Shown: positions 41,440 through 51,984, counted from the first letter of the stretch. The stretch is 64,000 bases of DNA from Ectopseudomonas toyotomiensis (GCF_900115695.1 NZ_FOXK01000006.1:310001-374000); one strand, 5' to 3'. The notes: generated from the letters alone by a model not told the origin. Numbers and translations: made by a program.

Positions 41440-42552
41440 CTAGCGCTGCCAGCCCTGAGCCACAGCCTTGGCGGCGGTTGCAGCACGCACTGGTTGCAGG
41501 CCACCGCGCAAGCGCTCCAACGCCATGCGGTCGGCAATCGCAGTGGTGGTCGCGCCCTCGCGCTCGGCGCGCTGGAATATTTCCGTCAGCGTCGGACCAA
41601 TCTCTTCGATATGTGCTTTGAGCTGCGCGGCGCTGCCACCAGTGCGCTCGTAGCAGACATCGATGATGCCGCCGGCATTGATCGCGTAGTCCGGCGCATA
41701 CAGGCACTCACGACGACGCAGCAGCTCGGCCAGACTGGCGTCTGCCAGCTGGTTGTTGGCCGCGCCGGCGATGATTGGCGCGCGCAGGGCTTCCAGCGTT
41801 TGCAGGTTGATGATGGCGCCTAGCGCGCACGGCGCGAACACGTCCACATCGAGGCGGTAGATCTCATGCTGGCCGACCGCAGTGGCGCCAAGCTGGCTGA
41901 CGGCGCGCTGCACGTTGGTCTCGACGATATCCGTCACCCACAGGTGCGCACCGGCTTCCTTGAGCAGCTTGGCCAGGCCGAAACCGACCTGCCCTACGCC
42001 CTGGATGGCCACGCGGATGCCGGAGAGATCCTGGCGCCCCAAGCGATGCGCCACGGCCGCCTGAATACCGATGAACACGCCATAGGCGGTCGATGGAGAC
42101 GGATCACCGTCACGGCTGCCACCGCCGAATGCCTCACGCTGCCCGGCGCCAGCCACGTGGCGAGTGCGCTCGGCCATGATGCGCATCTCGGCCACGCCGG
42201 TGCCGGAATCCGCTGCGGTGACGTAGCGCCCGCCGAGGCTGTCGACGAAATCGCCCATGGCCTGGAACAACGCCTCGCTCTTGCCGTGATGCGGGTCGCC
42301 GATAATCACCGCCTTGCCGCCACCGAGCGGCAAGCGGGCCAGCGCCGATTTGTAGGTCATGCCGCGCGAGAGGCGCAGCACATCGCGCAGCGCCTCCTCG
42401 TCGCTGCTGTAGTTCCACATGCGGCAACCGCCTAGCGCCGGGCCGAGCGTGCTGTCGTGAATGGCGATGATGGCTTTCAGGCCGCTGGCTTTGTCGTGGC
42501 CGTAGACCACCTGTTCGTGCTGATCGAAGTCGACGTGAGTGAAGACGGACAT
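41440..42552 (-). CDS. Leucine/Glu-Leu-Phe-Val-type amino-acid dehydrogenase
   Basis: NAD-dependent oxidative deaminase of branched-chain or related amino acids, 370 aa, the usual size for leucine dehydrogenase. The substrate Lys lies in [10 protein letters not shown], with [10 protein letters not shown] before it, and the Rossmann motif is [25 protein letters not shown] near the C-terminus is typical of leucine/valine dehydrogenases. I chose ATG 42552 (GAGGT upstream) over the ORF start at 42606, whose extra 18 residues have no resemblance. It lies downstream of the indolepyruvate ferredoxin oxidoreductase on the same strand, suggesting joint amino-acid and 2-oxoacid breakdown. A hairpin sits between the two genes. 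Confidence 0.9.
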   Translation of the reverse strand: MSVFTHVDFDQHEQVVYGHDKASGLKAIIAIHDSTLGPALGGCRMWNYSSDEEALRDVLRLSRGMTYKSALARLPLGGGKAVIIGDPHHGKSEALFQAMGDFVDSLGGRYVTAADSGTGVAEMRIMAERTRHVAGAGQREAFGGGSRDGDPSPSTAYGVFIGIQAAVAHRLGRQDLSGIRVAIQGVGQVGFGLAKLLKEAGAHLWVTDIVETNVQRAVSQLGATAVGQHEIYRLDVDVFAPCALGAIINLQTLEALRAPIIAGAANNQLADASLAELLRRRECLYAPDYAINAGGIIDVCYERTGGSAAQLKAHIEEIGPTLTEIFQRAEREGATTTAIADRMALERLRGGLQPVRAATAAKAVAQGWQR

Positions 42553-42579
42553 CGGGTTACCTCGGATGTAAAAGGCCGC

Positions 42580-42600
42580 CCCTCTCCGCGTGGGAGAGGG
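42580..42600. repeat. Perfect 8-bp hairpin between two catabolic genes
   Basis: CCCTCTCC-GCGTG-GGAGAGGG lies between the oxidoreductase stop and the dehydrogenase start. It could attenuate transcription or be a mobile intergenic hairpin; there is no U-run. Confidence 0.55.
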
Positions 42601-42624
42601 TGGCAAAGGGGATGGGTTTGCGGC

Positions 42625-45600
42625 TCAGGCTGCCGGTTCGAACAACTGCACCGCGGCGATCTCGCTGACGGTCAACCGCGCCTTGAGCTGCGTCGCCTGC
42701 TGACGCGCCTTGGCCAGTGCCGCTTCCTTGACGTGGCCATAACCGCGGATCTGCTCCGGAATCTCGGCCAGCGCCACTGCCGTGCGGTAGTTGTCAGCGT
42801 TGAGCTCGGCGAGCAGGTAGGCCACGTTGGCTTCGTATTCCTCGATCAGTTCGCGTTCCAGGCGACGTTCTGCACTGTGACCGAAGGGATCGAGGGCGCT
42901 GCCACGCAGGAACTTGAAGCGCGCCAGTACGCTGAACGCCTTGAGCATCCACGGACCGAAGCTGCGCTTGCGCGGCTCACCAGTCACCGCATCGGGCTTG
43001 CTCAACCAGCTCGGCGCCAGGTGGAACTGAAGCCGGTAGTCACCTTCGAACTGGGCTTCGAGTTGCTTGCGGAAGGTCGAATCGCTATACAGCCGCGCCA
43101 CTTCATACTCGTCCTTGTAGGCCAGGAGTTTGAAGTAGTAACGCGCCACGGCCTTGCTAAGGCGCTGCTCGGCATCGGTATCGACCTTGCGTACGCGCTC
43201 GACCAGCTCGCGATAGCGCTCGGCATAGGCCGCGCTCTGGTAGGCAGTCAGACGCTGCATACGATCGGCGACGATTTCCTCCAGCGTGCTGCAATGCGGC
43301 GCCTCGACCACCTTGGGCGCGGCGACTTTCTCCACCGCGGCCAGGTCATGCGCGGCACGACGCCCCCAGAGAAAAGCCTGCTGATTGAGCTCGATGGCCA
43401 CGCCATTGAGTTCGATGGCCTTGTTGATGGCCTCGGCAGAGACCGGGACCAGTCCTTTTTGGTATGCATAGCCGAGCATGAACAGGTTGGTGGCGATGCT
43501 GTCGCCGAGCAAGCGAGTGGCCAGGCGGGTGGCGTCGACGAAGCGGGTCTTGCCCTCGCCCACCGCCTCGCTGATCGCCTCGCGCATGGCAGCGCCGGGC
43601 ACCTGGGCGTCCGGATTGCGAGTGAACTCGGCAGTGGCCGCCTCATGGCTGTTGATCACCGCGTGGGCGATCTTGTCGTTGAGCTTGGCCAACGCCTCCT
43701 CGCTGGAGGACACCACCAGGTCGCAGCCCAACAGCAGATCGGTCTCCCCGGCGGCGATACGCACGGCGTAGATGTCGCTCTGCTGCGCGGCGATGCGGAT
43801 GTGGGTGATCACCGGGCCGAATTTCTGCGCCAGGCCAGCCTGGTCGAGCACGGTGCAGCCCTTGCCTTCGATATGCGCAGCCATGCCCAGCAGCGCACCG
43901 ACGGTGGTCACACCGCTACCGCCGACACCGGGCAGGAGGATGTTCCAGGGGCGACTCAGGGCTGGTTGCTTCGGCTCCGGCAAGGCGATGAACAGCGCGC
44001 TCAGGCCAACGGCCTCGGGCTTGCGCAGGCTGCCACCGTGGACGGTGACGAAGCTTGGGCAGAAGCCTTCCAGGCAGCTGAAATCCTTGTTGCAGGCGCT
44101 CTGGTCGATCTCGCGCTTGCGCCCCAGCTCGGTTTCCAGCGGCAGCACCGACAGACAGTTGGATTTGACGCTGCAATCACCACAGCCCTCGCACACCGCC
44201 GGGTTGATGAAGGCGCGCTTGGCCGGGTCGACCAGCTTGCCGCGCTTGCGCCGACGGCGTTTCTCGGTGGCGCAGGTCTGGTCGTAGAGGATCACCGAAA
44301 CGCCCTTGAACTCGCGCAGCTCGCGCTGTACGGCGTCCAGCTCGCGGCGGTGATGGAAGGTCACGCCCGGCGCGAAGGTGGCGCGGGTCGGGTACTTGTC
44401 CGGCTCGTCGCTGACCAGGGCGATGCGCTTGACGCCTTCGGCATGCACCTGCTGGCTGAGCTGGTCGATACGCAGCTCGCCGTCGATGGGCTGGCCGCCG
44501 GTCATGGCCACTGCGTCGTTGTAGAGAATCTTGTAGGTGATGTTGACCCCGGCGGCCACGGCTGCGCGCAGGGCCAGGTGGCCGGAGTGGAAGTAGGTGC
44601 CGTCACCGAGGTTCTGGAACACGTGCGGCGTATCGGTGAACGGCGCCTGGCCGATCCAGGTGGCGCCCTCGCCGCCCATCTGGGTGAAGGTGTCGGTGCT
44701 GCGGTCCATCCACTGGGTCATATAGTGGCAACCGATGCCGCCGAGGGCGCGGCTGCCTTCCGGCACCTTGGTCGAGCTGTTGTGCGGGCAGCCGGAGCAG
44801 AAATGCGGTGTACGTATGGTCTTGTGCTTGGGCGCGGCCAGGGCCTTTTCCTTGGCATCGAGAAAGGCCAGACGCTCCTCAATGGTCGGGCTGCTGTAGA
44901 TCGGCGCCAGGCGCTTGGCGATCACCCGGGCGATCATCGCCGGAGTCAGCTCGCCGAGGTTCGGCAACAGAGAATTGCCCTGCTCGTCGAACTCGCCGAC
45001 CACACGCGGACGCTTGCCCACCGGCCAGTTGTAGAGCTGACCGGTGAGCTGGTCTTCAATGATGCTGCGTTTTTCTTCCACTACCAGAATTTCATCCAGA
45101 CCTTCGGCGAACTGGTGCACCGACACCGGTTCCAGCGGCCAGCTCATGCCCACCTTGAGCACGCGCAAGCCAACCTTGGCGCACAGCGCCTCGTCCAAGC
45201 CGAGGTCATCCAGGGCCTGGCGCACATCGAGGTAGGACTTGCCGGTGGTGATGATGCCCAGACGCGGGTTGGGCGAGTCGAGCTTGACCTGGTTGAGGTT
45301 GTTGGCCAGGGCGAAGGCGCGCGCGGCATAGATCTTGTAGACATTGAGGCGCTTTTCTTGCGCCAAGGGTGGATCGGGCCAGCGGATGTGCACGCCGTCT
45401 TCCGGCAGTTGGAAATCCTCGGGAATCTTCACCTGGATACGCAGCGGGTCGACGTCCACCACGGCCGAGGAATCGACGTTCTCGGCGATGGTCTTCAGCG
45501 CCACCCAGCAGCCGCTATAGCGCGACAGCTCCCAGCCGATGATGCCGTAGTCCAGCACTTCCTGGACGTTGGCAGGGTTGAGCACCGGGATCGACGCGGC

Positions 45601-46092
45601 GATGAACGCATGCTCGCTCTGGTGGGCAATAGTCGAGGACTTGCAGCCATGGTCGTCGCCGGCCAGCAGCAGTACACCGCCGTGCTTGGAAACGCCGGCC
45701 GAGTTGCCGTGCTTGAACACGTCGCCACTGCGGTCGACGCCCGGCCCCTTGCCGTACCACATGGCGAACACGCCGTCGTAGCGCGCCCCAGGAAACAGGT
45801 TGGCCTGCTGGCTGCCCCACACGGCTGTCGCGCCCAGCTCTTCGTTGACGCCGGGCTGGAAGTGGATGTGGTTTTCCTTGAGGTACTCGCGTGCGTCCCA
45901 CAGGCTCTTGTCCAGGCCGCCCAGGGGCGAGCCGCGGTAGCCGGAGATGAAGCAGGCGGTATTGAGTCCGAAGGCGGCGTCACGCTGCTTCTGCAGCATG
46001 GGCAGGCGGGTGAGCGCCTGAGTGCCGGTCAGATAGAGGTGACCAGTAGCGAGGCGGTATTTGTCATCCAGGCGGATTTCGGCCAGTGACAT
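42625..46092 (-). CDS. Indolepyruvate ferredoxin oxidoreductase (fused alpha-beta)
   Basis: Large 2-oxoacid:ferredoxin oxidoreductase, 1155 aa, that decarboxylates aryl pyruvates or branched-chain 2-oxoacids to acyl-CoA. The order is: N-terminal PFOR-type domain (ISGYRGSPLGGLD); TPP-binding domain with CSGCPHNSS and GDGTYFHSGHLAL near 510; Fe-S segment CEGCGDCSVKSNC near 634; then the gamma-type domain GVGGSGVTTVGALLG near 722 and a long C-terminal extension. This is the one-chain form seen in Proteobacteria. AAGGAG lies 8 bp before the ATG. The Lrp-type gene reads divergently from its 5' side and may have been its regulator. Confidence 0.92.
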   Translation of the reverse strand: MSLAEIRLDDKYRLATGHLYLTGTQALTRLPMLQKQRDAAFGLNTACFISGYRGSPLGGLDKSLWDAREYLKENHIHFQPGVNEELGATAVWGSQQANLFPGARYDGVFAMWYGKGPGVDRSGDVFKHGNSAGVSKHGGVLLLAGDDHGCKSSTIAHQSEHAFIAASIPVLNPANVQEVLDYGIIGWELSRYSGCWVALKTIAENVDSSAVVDVDPLRIQVKIPEDFQLPEDGVHIRWPDPPLAQEKRLNVYKIYAARAFALANNLNQVKLDSPNPRLGIITTGKSYLDVRQALDDLGLDEALCAKVGLRVLKVGMSWPLEPVSVHQFAEGLDEILVVEEKRSIIEDQLTGQLYNWPVGKRPRVVGEFDEQGNSLLPNLGELTPAMIARVIAKRLAPIYSSPTIEERLAFLDAKEKALAAPKHKTIRTPHFCSGCPHNSSTKVPEGSRALGGIGCHYMTQWMDRSTDTFTQMGGEGATWIGQAPFTDTPHVFQNLGDGTYFHSGHLALRAAVAAGVNITYKILYNDAVAMTGGQPIDGELRIDQLSQQVHAEGVKRIALVSDEPDKYPTRATFAPGVTFHHRRELDAVQRELREFKGVSVILYDQTCATEKRRRRKRGKLVDPAKRAFINPAVCEGCGDCSVKSNCLSVLPLETELGRKREIDQSACNKDFSCLEGFCPSFVTVHGGSLRKPEAVGLSALFIALPEPKQPALSRPWNILLPGVGGSGVTTVGALLGMAAHIEGKGCTVLDQAGLAQKFGPVITHIRIAAQQSDIYAVRIAAGETDLLLGCDLVVSSSEEALAKLNDKIAHAVINSHEAATAEFTRNPDAQVPGAAMREAISEAVGEGKTRFVDATRLATRLLGDSIATNLFMLGYAYQKGLVPVSAEAINKAIELNGVAIELNQQAFLWGRRAAHDLAAVEKVAAPKVVEAPHCSTLEEIVADRMQRLTAYQSAAYAERYRELVERVRKVDTDAEQRLSKAVARYYFKLLAYKDEYEVARLYSDSTFRKQLEAQFEGDYRLQFHLAPSWLSKPDAVTGEPRKRSFGPWMLKAFSVLARFKFLRGSALDPFGHSAERRLERELIEEYEANVAYLLAELNADNYRTAVALAEIPEQIRGYGHVKEAALAKARQQATQLKARLTVSEIAAVQLFEPAA

Positions 46093-46290
46093 GGAGCGCT
46101 CCTTTTATTTTTATGGCGAGCACGGGGAGCGCGACGGTAGACACGCTCCGTTGAGTCCTGCCGCAGGATCACTGCGACGGATTTGCCTAAATCATGACCG
46201 GAGGGTTCCGCTTTTTTCTTTCTATTTTCGAGTATCGAAGGCGATACTTCGCATGATCCTTCCAACAATGACAATAAATTGGAAACAATC

Positions 46291-46758
46291 ATGCAGGACA
46301 AGCTCAGCCCCATCGACCGCCGGATTCTCCGCCTGCTGCAACACGATGCCGACCTCTCGGCCGCCGAGGTAGCCGAGAAAGTCGAGCTGTCGCAATCGCC
46401 CTGCTGACGACGCATTCATCGCATGCAGGAAGAAGGGCTGATCGAGCGCAAGGTCGCCCTGCTCAATCACAAGCGCCTGGGCTTCGGCATCACGGTGTTC
46501 GTCGACATCAAGCTGTCGGCCCACGGCCGCGGCAATCTGGATGAGTTCGAGCAGGCCGTGGTCGGCTACCCGCAGGTGCTGGAGTGCTACAGCATGGCCG
46601 GCGGGTCGGACTACCTGCTCAAGGTGGTAGCCAAGGACATCGCCGATTACGAGCGTTTCCTGCGCGACCACCTGCTGCAACGCCCGCACGTGCACGAAGC
46701 GCACTCGCATATCGCCATGAGCGAGGTCAAACGCACCACCGAGCTGCCGCTGGATTGA
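46291..46758 (+). pseudogene. Lrp/AsnC-family regulator interrupted by an in-frame TGA
   Basis: A complete Lrp/AsnC reading frame of 155 codons runs from ATG 46291 to the stop at 46756-46758, with one internal TGA at 46405-46407 (codon 39). The N-terminal helix-turn-helix reads LSPIDRRILRLLQHDADLS and ends ...SQSPC-stop-RRIHRMQEEG. In family members the residue here is the conserved Trp of SPCWRR, so a single TGG to TGA change explains the break. A downstream ATG at 46423 leaves 111 residues carrying only the ligand/oligomerization domain (VVGYPQVLECYSMAGGSDYLL). It is divergent from the oxidoreductase. It may be a true pseudogene, a sequencing error or a readthrough site. Confidence 0.88.
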
Positions 46759-46783
46759 ACCCTGCCCTGCAGGAAACACATGC

Positions 46784-46848
46784 GTAGGGTGCGCCGCGCG
46801 CACCGGGATACCGGCGCCAGCGTCACAGGTGCGCACGGCGCACCCTAC
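46784..46848. repeat. Nested inverted repeat (REP-like intergenic element)
   Basis: GTAGGGTGCGCCG (46784-46796) pairs with CGGCGCACCCTAC (46836-46848), and inside it GCGCACC (46798-46804) pairs with GGTGCGC (46828-46834). It lies between the Lrp pseudogene and the convergent transporter gene. Elements of this look are scattered in pseudomonad genomes; here it may also act as a terminator. Confidence 0.75.
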
Positions 46849-46877
46849 AAGAGACGCACAGCCTTAAATGATCGGCA

Positions 46878-47834
46878 TCAGGCCAGGCGCCTGCCCTTGC
46901 GCGCCCGCATTGCGGCCATCAGCGATGGGCCGAGCGCGGTGAGCGCCGAGCCCAGCACCACCACCACGGCGCCGGCGTAGGCGATCCAGTTGACCTGCTC
47001 GGGCAGCACGCGGTCCGGCCACCAGGTCGAGGCCAGGGCCACGGAGACGAAGGTCACCAGCGGTGTCAGCGCCAGGGTCGCGCTGACCCGCGAGGCTTCC
47101 CAATGCGCCAGTGCCTCGGCGAAAGCGCCGTAGGCGACCAAGGTATTCAGGCAGCAGGCCAACAGCAGCCAGCCCTGCAGCGGGCTCAACTCCAGTACCT
47201 GCATTGGCTGTGCCCAAGGTGTCAGCAGCAGCGCACACGCCAGGTAGATGACCATCATCACCTGCACCGAATTCCACGCCGTCAGCAGTTGCTTCTGCGC
47301 CAGGCCGTAGAAGGTCCAGACGAAGGCTGCCGCCAGCACGGTCAGCACCCCGGTGGTGTAGGCGGTCAGCGAGGTCAGCAGCTCACCCAGGCGCTGATTG
47401 AAGAACAGGCCGAAGCCCAGCAGCATGACCATCAGGCCAAGCGCCTGGCCCAGGCTGAAGCGCTCGCGGAAGACGAACAGACTGCTGATCAACAAGAGTA
47501 TCGGCGCCACCTGGATCACCAGTTGCGTGGTCCCGGGGCTGAGCAGGTTGAGCCCGACCAGATACAGCACGTAGTTGGCCGTCAGCCCGCCGATGGCCAA
47601 CGCCAGCAGCCAACCACCCTTGCGTCCCAGCGGCCGAAAACGCGGTAACCGGCGACTCGCAGCGAGATAGGCAAATAGCAGAGAACCGGCCACGGCCAGG
47701 CGATACCAGGTGACCGTTACCGGGTCCATCACCTGCAGGACTTCTTTCAGCTTGATTGGCAGGATGCCCCAGAGCACGGAGGTGATCAGGGCGAGCAGCA
47801 GGCCGTACATCCAACGGCCGGAAGAAATGTGCAT
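46878..47834 (-). CDS. EamA/DMT-family transporter
   Basis: Inner-membrane protein, 318 aa, with about ten hydrophobic helices in two EamA repeats (first begins YGLLLALITSVLWGILPIK; second AFVWTFYGLAQKQLL). It belongs to the drug/metabolite transporter superfamily, whose members mostly export amino acids or metabolites. The substrate is not evident. The start at ATG 47834 gives the usual family length, and the C-terminus is basic (RARKGRRLA). It is monocistronic as far as can be seen. Confidence 0.85.
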   Translation of the reverse strand: MHISSGRWMYGLLLALITSVLWGILPIKLKEVLQVMDPVTVTWYRLAVAGSLLFAYLAASRRLPRFRPLGRKGGWLLALAIGGLTANYVLYLVGLNLLSPGTTQLVIQVAPILLLISSLFVFRERFSLGQALGLMVMLLGFGLFFNQRLGELLTSLTAYTTGVLTVLAAAFVWTFYGLAQKQLLTAWNSVQVMMVIYLACALLLTPWAQPMQVLELSPLQGWLLLACCLNTLVAYGAFAEALAHWEASRVSATLALTPLVTFVSVALASTWWPDRVLPEQVNWIAYAGAVVVVLGSALTALGPSLMAAMRARKGRRLA

Positions 47835-48112
47835 GGCAACCTCTGGCAGGCGGCCAACAGAGCATGTCGACCGCAGCAGAGCATTCTAGGAGAGGCATGC
47901 ACACCTACACAGCGACAGTTCAGCCCGGTTGCCGAGCGAAACTGTACTGCTCAGCATCGGCAGGACGCCAGCCGACCGGCGCCAATAATCCATAAAATCC
48001 GCCAAAAGACGCTAACAGGCTGCCAAAATCTACCATCTGTCGTTTTGCCAAGCATGTCGCATTGACCACAGTAGACTCAGATTATCCAGAACCTGCAGAT
48101 GGAGCTCTCACC
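47835..48112. other. Intergenic region, no gene seen
   Basis: This stretch holds the upstream regions of the divergent transporter and small-protein genes. The small-protein side is AT-richer than the surroundings around 47985-48080. I see no convincing extra gene. Confidence 0.6.
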
Positions 48113-48373
48113 ATGTTCGGCCAACGCGATATCGACCCCCAACCGGGCACGCATTACCGCAGTTCACGCCTGAGCGCCGTCAACGGCCAATACTTCTTCG
48201 CCACTCGCGAAGGCACGCTGGAAGGCCCCTTTATCTCCCGCCATGACGCCGAGCAGAGCATCACGCGCTATATCGAGCGCATGACCATGGCCGACAAACT
48301 GCTACGCCACAGCAGCGAGCACATCGACAATCTGCAGCGCCGCGAAGCGATCAAGCACAATCAGGAGCTTTGA
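48113..48373 (+). CDS. Small conserved pseudomonad protein of unknown function
   Basis: An 86-aa soluble protein with the pattern YFFATREGTLEGPF and SRHDAEQSITRYIERM, which I recall from small conserved Pseudomonas proteins of unknown function (DUF6316-like; the family name is from memory). No signal peptide or membrane segment. I prefer ATG 48113 (GGAG upstream) over 48062, because the preceding 17 residues lack conserved character. Confidence 0.7.
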   Translation: MFGQRDIDPQPGTHYRSSRLSAVNGQYFFATREGTLEGPFISRHDAEQSITRYIERMTMADKLLRHSSEHIDNLQRREAIKHNQEL

Positions 48374-48384
48374 GCGCTCACCCA

Positions 48385-49374
48385 TTACAGATGCGCCAGG
48401 CCCAAGTCGCCCCGATGCGCTGCGAGATGCGGCAACACCGCGGCCAGCAGAGGCTCCTTGAAGGCATCCTGAAAGCGATGCGCCAGGCCTGGAATCAACT
48501 TGAGCTCTGCACCCTTGATATGCGCCGCCACGTGTACGCCATGCATCACCGGCAGTAACGGATCGGCCGTACCGTGCACCACCAGCGTCGGTACTTTCAG
48601 ACGATTGAGCAGCTCGACCCGACTCGACTCGGCAAGAATCGCCAGCAGCTGACGCTGCACCCCTTCGGGATTGAAGGCGCGGTCATAAGCCTGTTCGGCC
48701 TGATGCAGGAGCAAAGCACGATCATCATGCACCGTCGGGCTACCGAGGGCCGCGAGCAAATCTGCCTGCTGTTGCAGCGCAGCCTCGCGACTCACTGCCT
48801 CGCGCCTTGCCAGCAGCGCCACCAGCGCATCGCTGGGTGCAGGCAACCCTTGAGCACTCGAGCTGGTCATCACCAGCGTCAGACTGAGAACGCGCTGCGG
48901 CGCCAGATCGGCCAAGTGCTGGGCGATCATGCCGCCCATGCTCGCGCCCAGTACATGGAAGTTGTCGACGCCCAGACGGTCCATCAATCCCAGGGCATCG
49001 CCAGCCATGTCGCGCAGGTGATACGGCGCGCCAAGCGACAGGCCCAGGCGATAGCGCAGCACTTCATAAGGTAGGTTGATGCTTGGCGCTGGTCGCCGCC
49101 AGGTGCTCAGCCCCACGTCACGATTGTCGAAGCGCACGACGCGAAAACCCTGCTGACACAGGCGCTCGACCACCTCGTCAGGCCAGTGGATCAACTGTCC
49201 GCCCAGCCCCATCACCAGCAGCAGCGTCGGGTCGCGCTCGCTGCCGATGCTTTGATAAGCCAGACGCACCTCACCGACATCCGCATAACGGGTCGGCTCG
49301 GACAGGTCGCAACGATTGGCCGCAAAAGACGGCAAGCCGCAAAGCAACGCGGCCAGGAAAATTAATGCACGCAT
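48385..49374 (-). CDS. Secreted alpha/beta hydrolase
   Basis: Alpha/beta-hydrolase of 329 aa with a signal peptide (MRALIFLAALLCGLPSFA), so it is probably periplasmic. Nucleophile elbow GASMGGMIAQHL; oxyanion-loop motif LLVMGLGGQL; likely catalytic Asp in VVHGTADPLLP and His in IPGLAHRF. An esterase or lipase-like activity is expected but the substrate is unknown. ATG 49374 is preferred over the ORF start at 49443 because it begins exactly with the signal peptide. Confidence 0.85.
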   Translation of the reverse strand: MRALIFLAALLCGLPSFAANRCDLSEPTRYADVGEVRLAYQSIGSERDPTLLLVMGLGGQLIHWPDEVVERLCQQGFRVVRFDNRDVGLSTWRRPAPSINLPYEVLRYRLGLSLGAPYHLRDMAGDALGLMDRLGVDNFHVLGASMGGMIAQHLADLAPQRVLSLTLVMTSSSAQGLPAPSDALVALLARREAVSREAALQQQADLLAALGSPTVHDDRALLLHQAEQAYDRAFNPEGVQRQLLAILAESSRVELLNRLKVPTLVVHGTADPLLPVMHGVHVAAHIKGAELKLIPGLAHRFQDAFKEPLLAAVLPHLAAHRGDLGLAHL

Positions 49375-49522
49375 GGAAACACCAGAAACGCAGAACCCCA
49401 CTGAAACGCGAGTCTGATGAAAGTCGTTCGACGGCGCTGCCACACAAGCGTGACAGTTTGATGAAGGGGGACGAACGGTTGCCCGAGTGGTGACCAGAGG
49501 TAGGATCCAGAGCGTCGCGAAC

Positions 49523-49548
49523 GCCCCTCACTTACCTGTGAAAGGGGC
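49523..49548 (-). terminator. Hairpin downstream of metE
   Basis: GCCCCT-CAC pairs with GTG-AGGGGC with a 2-nt bulge, just after the metE stop. No clear U-run follows, so it is only a weak terminator candidate. Confidence 0.4.
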
Positions 49549-49570
49549 TTCAGCCGCGACCACCGGGGAA

Positions 49571-51874
49571 TCAGGCCAGCTCGGTGCGCAACTGCCTGGC
49601 GGCGGCCACCATGTTCACCAAGGCTGCCTCGGTTTCCGGCCAGGCGCGGGTTTTCAAACCACAGTCGGGGTTGACCCACAGGCGCTCGAGCGGGATACGC
49701 CGCGCTGCCTTGCGCAACAGCCCGGCCATCTCGGCGCTGTCAGGCACACGTGGCGAGTGGATGTCATAGACCCCCGGGCCGATTTCGCTGGGATAGTCGA
49801 AGCGCTCGAACGCCTCCAGCAACTCCATATCCGAACGCGACGTCTCGATGGTGATCACGTCGGCATCCATCGCCGCAATGGACTCGATCACATCGTTGAA
49901 CTCGCTGTAGCACATGTGGGTATGGATCTGCGTCTCGTCACGCACACCGCTGGCGGTCAGGCGGAAGGCCTCGGTGGCCCAGTCCAGGTAGTGCTGCCAG
50001 GCGGCCTGGCGTAACGGCAGCCCTTCGCGAAACGCCGCCTCGTCGATCTGGATGATCTTGATGCCGGCTGCCTCCAGGTTCACCACCTCGTCACGAATCG
50101 CCAGCGCCAGTTGCCGCGCCTGCACTTCGCGGGACACGTCCTCACGCGGGAAGGACCACATCAGCATGGTCACCGGGCCGGTCAGCATGCCCTTCATGAC
50201 CTTGTCGGTCAGGCCCTGGGCGTAAGTGATCCACTCCACGGTCATGGCCTGCGGGCGGCTCAGATCACCGACTATTACCGCCGGTTTGACGCAACGTGAG
50301 CCGTAGCTCTGCACCCAGCCGAAGCGGGTGAATGCATAACCATCGAGTTGCTCGGCGAAGTACTCGACCATGTCATTGCGCTCGGCCTCGCCATGCACCA
50401 GCACGTCCAGGCCCAGACGCTCCTGCACCTGCACCGCATGGCGAATTTCGCTGTGCATGGCCTCGGTGTACTCGGCCGCACTCAGCTTGCCCTGCTTGAA
50501 CGACTGTCGCGCCAGGCGAATCGCCGAGGTCTGCGGGAAGGAGCCGATGGTGGTGGTCGGCAACAATGGCAGTTGCAGGCACTCACGCTGCTGTTCGATG
50601 CGCTCGGCGAACGGCGACTGGCGCTGGGCATGACGCGGACGAATCGCCGCCAGGCGCGCCTGTACCTCAGGCTTGTGAATACGTTTTGAAGCTGCGCGAG
50701 CGGCCTGTACTGAGCGGCTCGCTTGCAAAGCGGCTTGCACAGAGGCGTCCTCCGGCGCCTCCAGGGCCTTACCGAGCAACGCGACCTCCTGGCATTTCTG
50801 CACGGCAAAGGCCAGCCAGCCTTTCAGCTCGGCATCGAGCTGGTCTTCACGAGCCAGGTCCACCGGGCTGTGCAACAGCGAGCAGGACGGCGCCACCCAC
50901 AACCGCTCGCCCAGGCGTTCGTGAGCGTGACGCAGCACCTCGAGTACCTTCTCCAGATCGCAACGCCAGACGTTGCGCCCGTTGACCACGCCCAGCGACA
51001 ACACTTTATAAGCTGGCAGGCGATCGAGAATGGTCGGGTACTGCTCCGGGGCACGCACCAGGTCGATATGCAGGCCGTCTACCGGCAGGTTGGCAGCCAG
51101 CCCCAGGTTGTCTTCCAGGCCGCCAAAATAGGTGGTGATCAGCTTCCTGCACGGCTCGCGCTGAATCAGGTTGTAGGCGCGCTCGAAGGCGTTCTTCCAC
51201 GCTTGCGGCAAATCCAGCACCAGGATCGGTTCATCGATCTGCACCCACTCCACGCCCTGCGCCGCCAAACGCTGGAAGATCTCGCCATAGACCGGCAGCA
51301 GGCTTTCAAGTAACTCAAGCTTGTCAAAGTCGCCACCCTTGGCCTTGCCCAGCCATAGATAAGTCAGCGGGCCGATCAGCACCGGCTTGACGTTGTGACC
51401 GAGGGCATGCGCCTCAGCCACCTCCTCGAACAGCTGCTCCCAGCTCAGGGCGAACTGTTGATCCGCACTAAATTCCGGCACCAGGTAGTGGTAGTTGGTA
51501 TCGAACCACTTGGTCATTTCCTGCGCGTGGGCACCACCGCAGCAACTGCCGCTGCTCTTGGTCGCAACGGCCCCACGGGCCATGGCGAACAAGGTATCCA
51601 GCGTCGGCTTGCCGGCGGCCGGGCGAAAGCGCTCAGGAATCACTCCGAAGGCCAGCGAATGAGCGAGCACCTGGTCGTACCAGGCGAAGTCGCCCACCGG
51701 CAGCAGGTCGATACCGGCATCCTTCTGCAATTGCCAGTGCTCGGCGCGCAGACGCTGGCCGACGGCACGCAGGCCGGCTTCGTCCAGCTCACCTTTCCAG
51801 CGGGCTTCGAGGGCTTTTTTCAGTTCGCGGTCGCGGCCAATGCGCGGAAAACCGAGGGAATGGGACAGGGCCAT
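49571..51874 (-). CDS. metE: Cobalamin-independent methionine synthase
   Basis: Transfers a methyl group from 5-methyltetrahydropteroyltriglutamate to homocysteine, making methionine without B12. 767 aa, the full family length. The N-terminus is [17 protein letters not shown]. Zinc ligands are visible in HTHMCYSEF and, near the C-terminus, [24 protein letters not shown] is the conserved C-terminal-domain motif. ATG 51874 is chosen over 51943 because [13 protein letters not shown] is the family start. It is divergent from metR with MetR boxes between them. Confidence 0.97.
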   Translation of the reverse strand: MALSHSLGFPRIGRDRELKKALEARWKGELDEAGLRAVGQRLRAEHWQLQKDAGIDLLPVGDFAWYDQVLAHSLAFGVIPERFRPAAGKPTLDTLFAMARGAVATKSSGSCCGGAHAQEMTKWFDTNYHYLVPEFSADQQFALSWEQLFEEVAEAHALGHNVKPVLIGPLTYLWLGKAKGGDFDKLELLESLLPVYGEIFQRLAAQGVEWVQIDEPILVLDLPQAWKNAFERAYNLIQREPCRKLITTYFGGLEDNLGLAANLPVDGLHIDLVRAPEQYPTILDRLPAYKVLSLGVVNGRNVWRCDLEKVLEVLRHAHERLGERLWVAPSCSLLHSPVDLAREDQLDAELKGWLAFAVQKCQEVALLGKALEAPEDASVQAALQASRSVQAARAASKRIHKPEVQARLAAIRPRHAQRQSPFAERIEQQRECLQLPLLPTTTIGSFPQTSAIRLARQSFKQGKLSAAEYTEAMHSEIRHAVQVQERLGLDVLVHGEAERNDMVEYFAEQLDGYAFTRFGWVQSYGSRCVKPAVIVGDLSRPQAMTVEWITYAQGLTDKVMKGMLTGPVTMLMWSFPREDVSREVQARQLALAIRDEVVNLEAAGIKIIQIDEAAFREGLPLRQAAWQHYLDWATEAFRLTASGVRDETQIHTHMCYSEFNDVIESIAAMDADVITIETSRSDMELLEAFERFDYPSEIGPGVYDIHSPRVPDSAEMAGLLRKAARRIPLERLWVNPDCGLKTRAWPETEAALVNMVAAARQLRTELA

Positions 51875-51929
51875 GTCGTGAAACTCCAGAATCAATCGAG
51901 ATGGCGCCATTCTCGGCATCGATACCGAG

Positions 51930-51942
51930 TGAGACAAACTCA
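51930..51942. promoter_or_regulatory. Second, weaker MetR-like palindrome
   Basis: TGAGACAAACTCA is a palindrome of the form TGAG-N5-CTCA, one mismatch per half from the MetR consensus TGAA-N5-TTCA. It lies between the better box and metE. Confidence 0.5.
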
Positions 51943-51984
51943 AGATTTTCGCCTTGATCTATAGAATTACTCATGTAGGCTGTA

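Noticed and set aside
42457..46089. 1210-codon plus-strand frame opposite the indolepyruvate ferredoxin oxidoreductase
   Set aside because: It mirrors the real gene exactly and has no recognisable domain; the minus-strand product has TPP, Fe-S and PFOR motifs.
46061..46372. 103-codon frame upstream of the Lrp pseudogene
   Set aside because: Overlaps the Lrp frame in another phase; its sequence has no conserved character.
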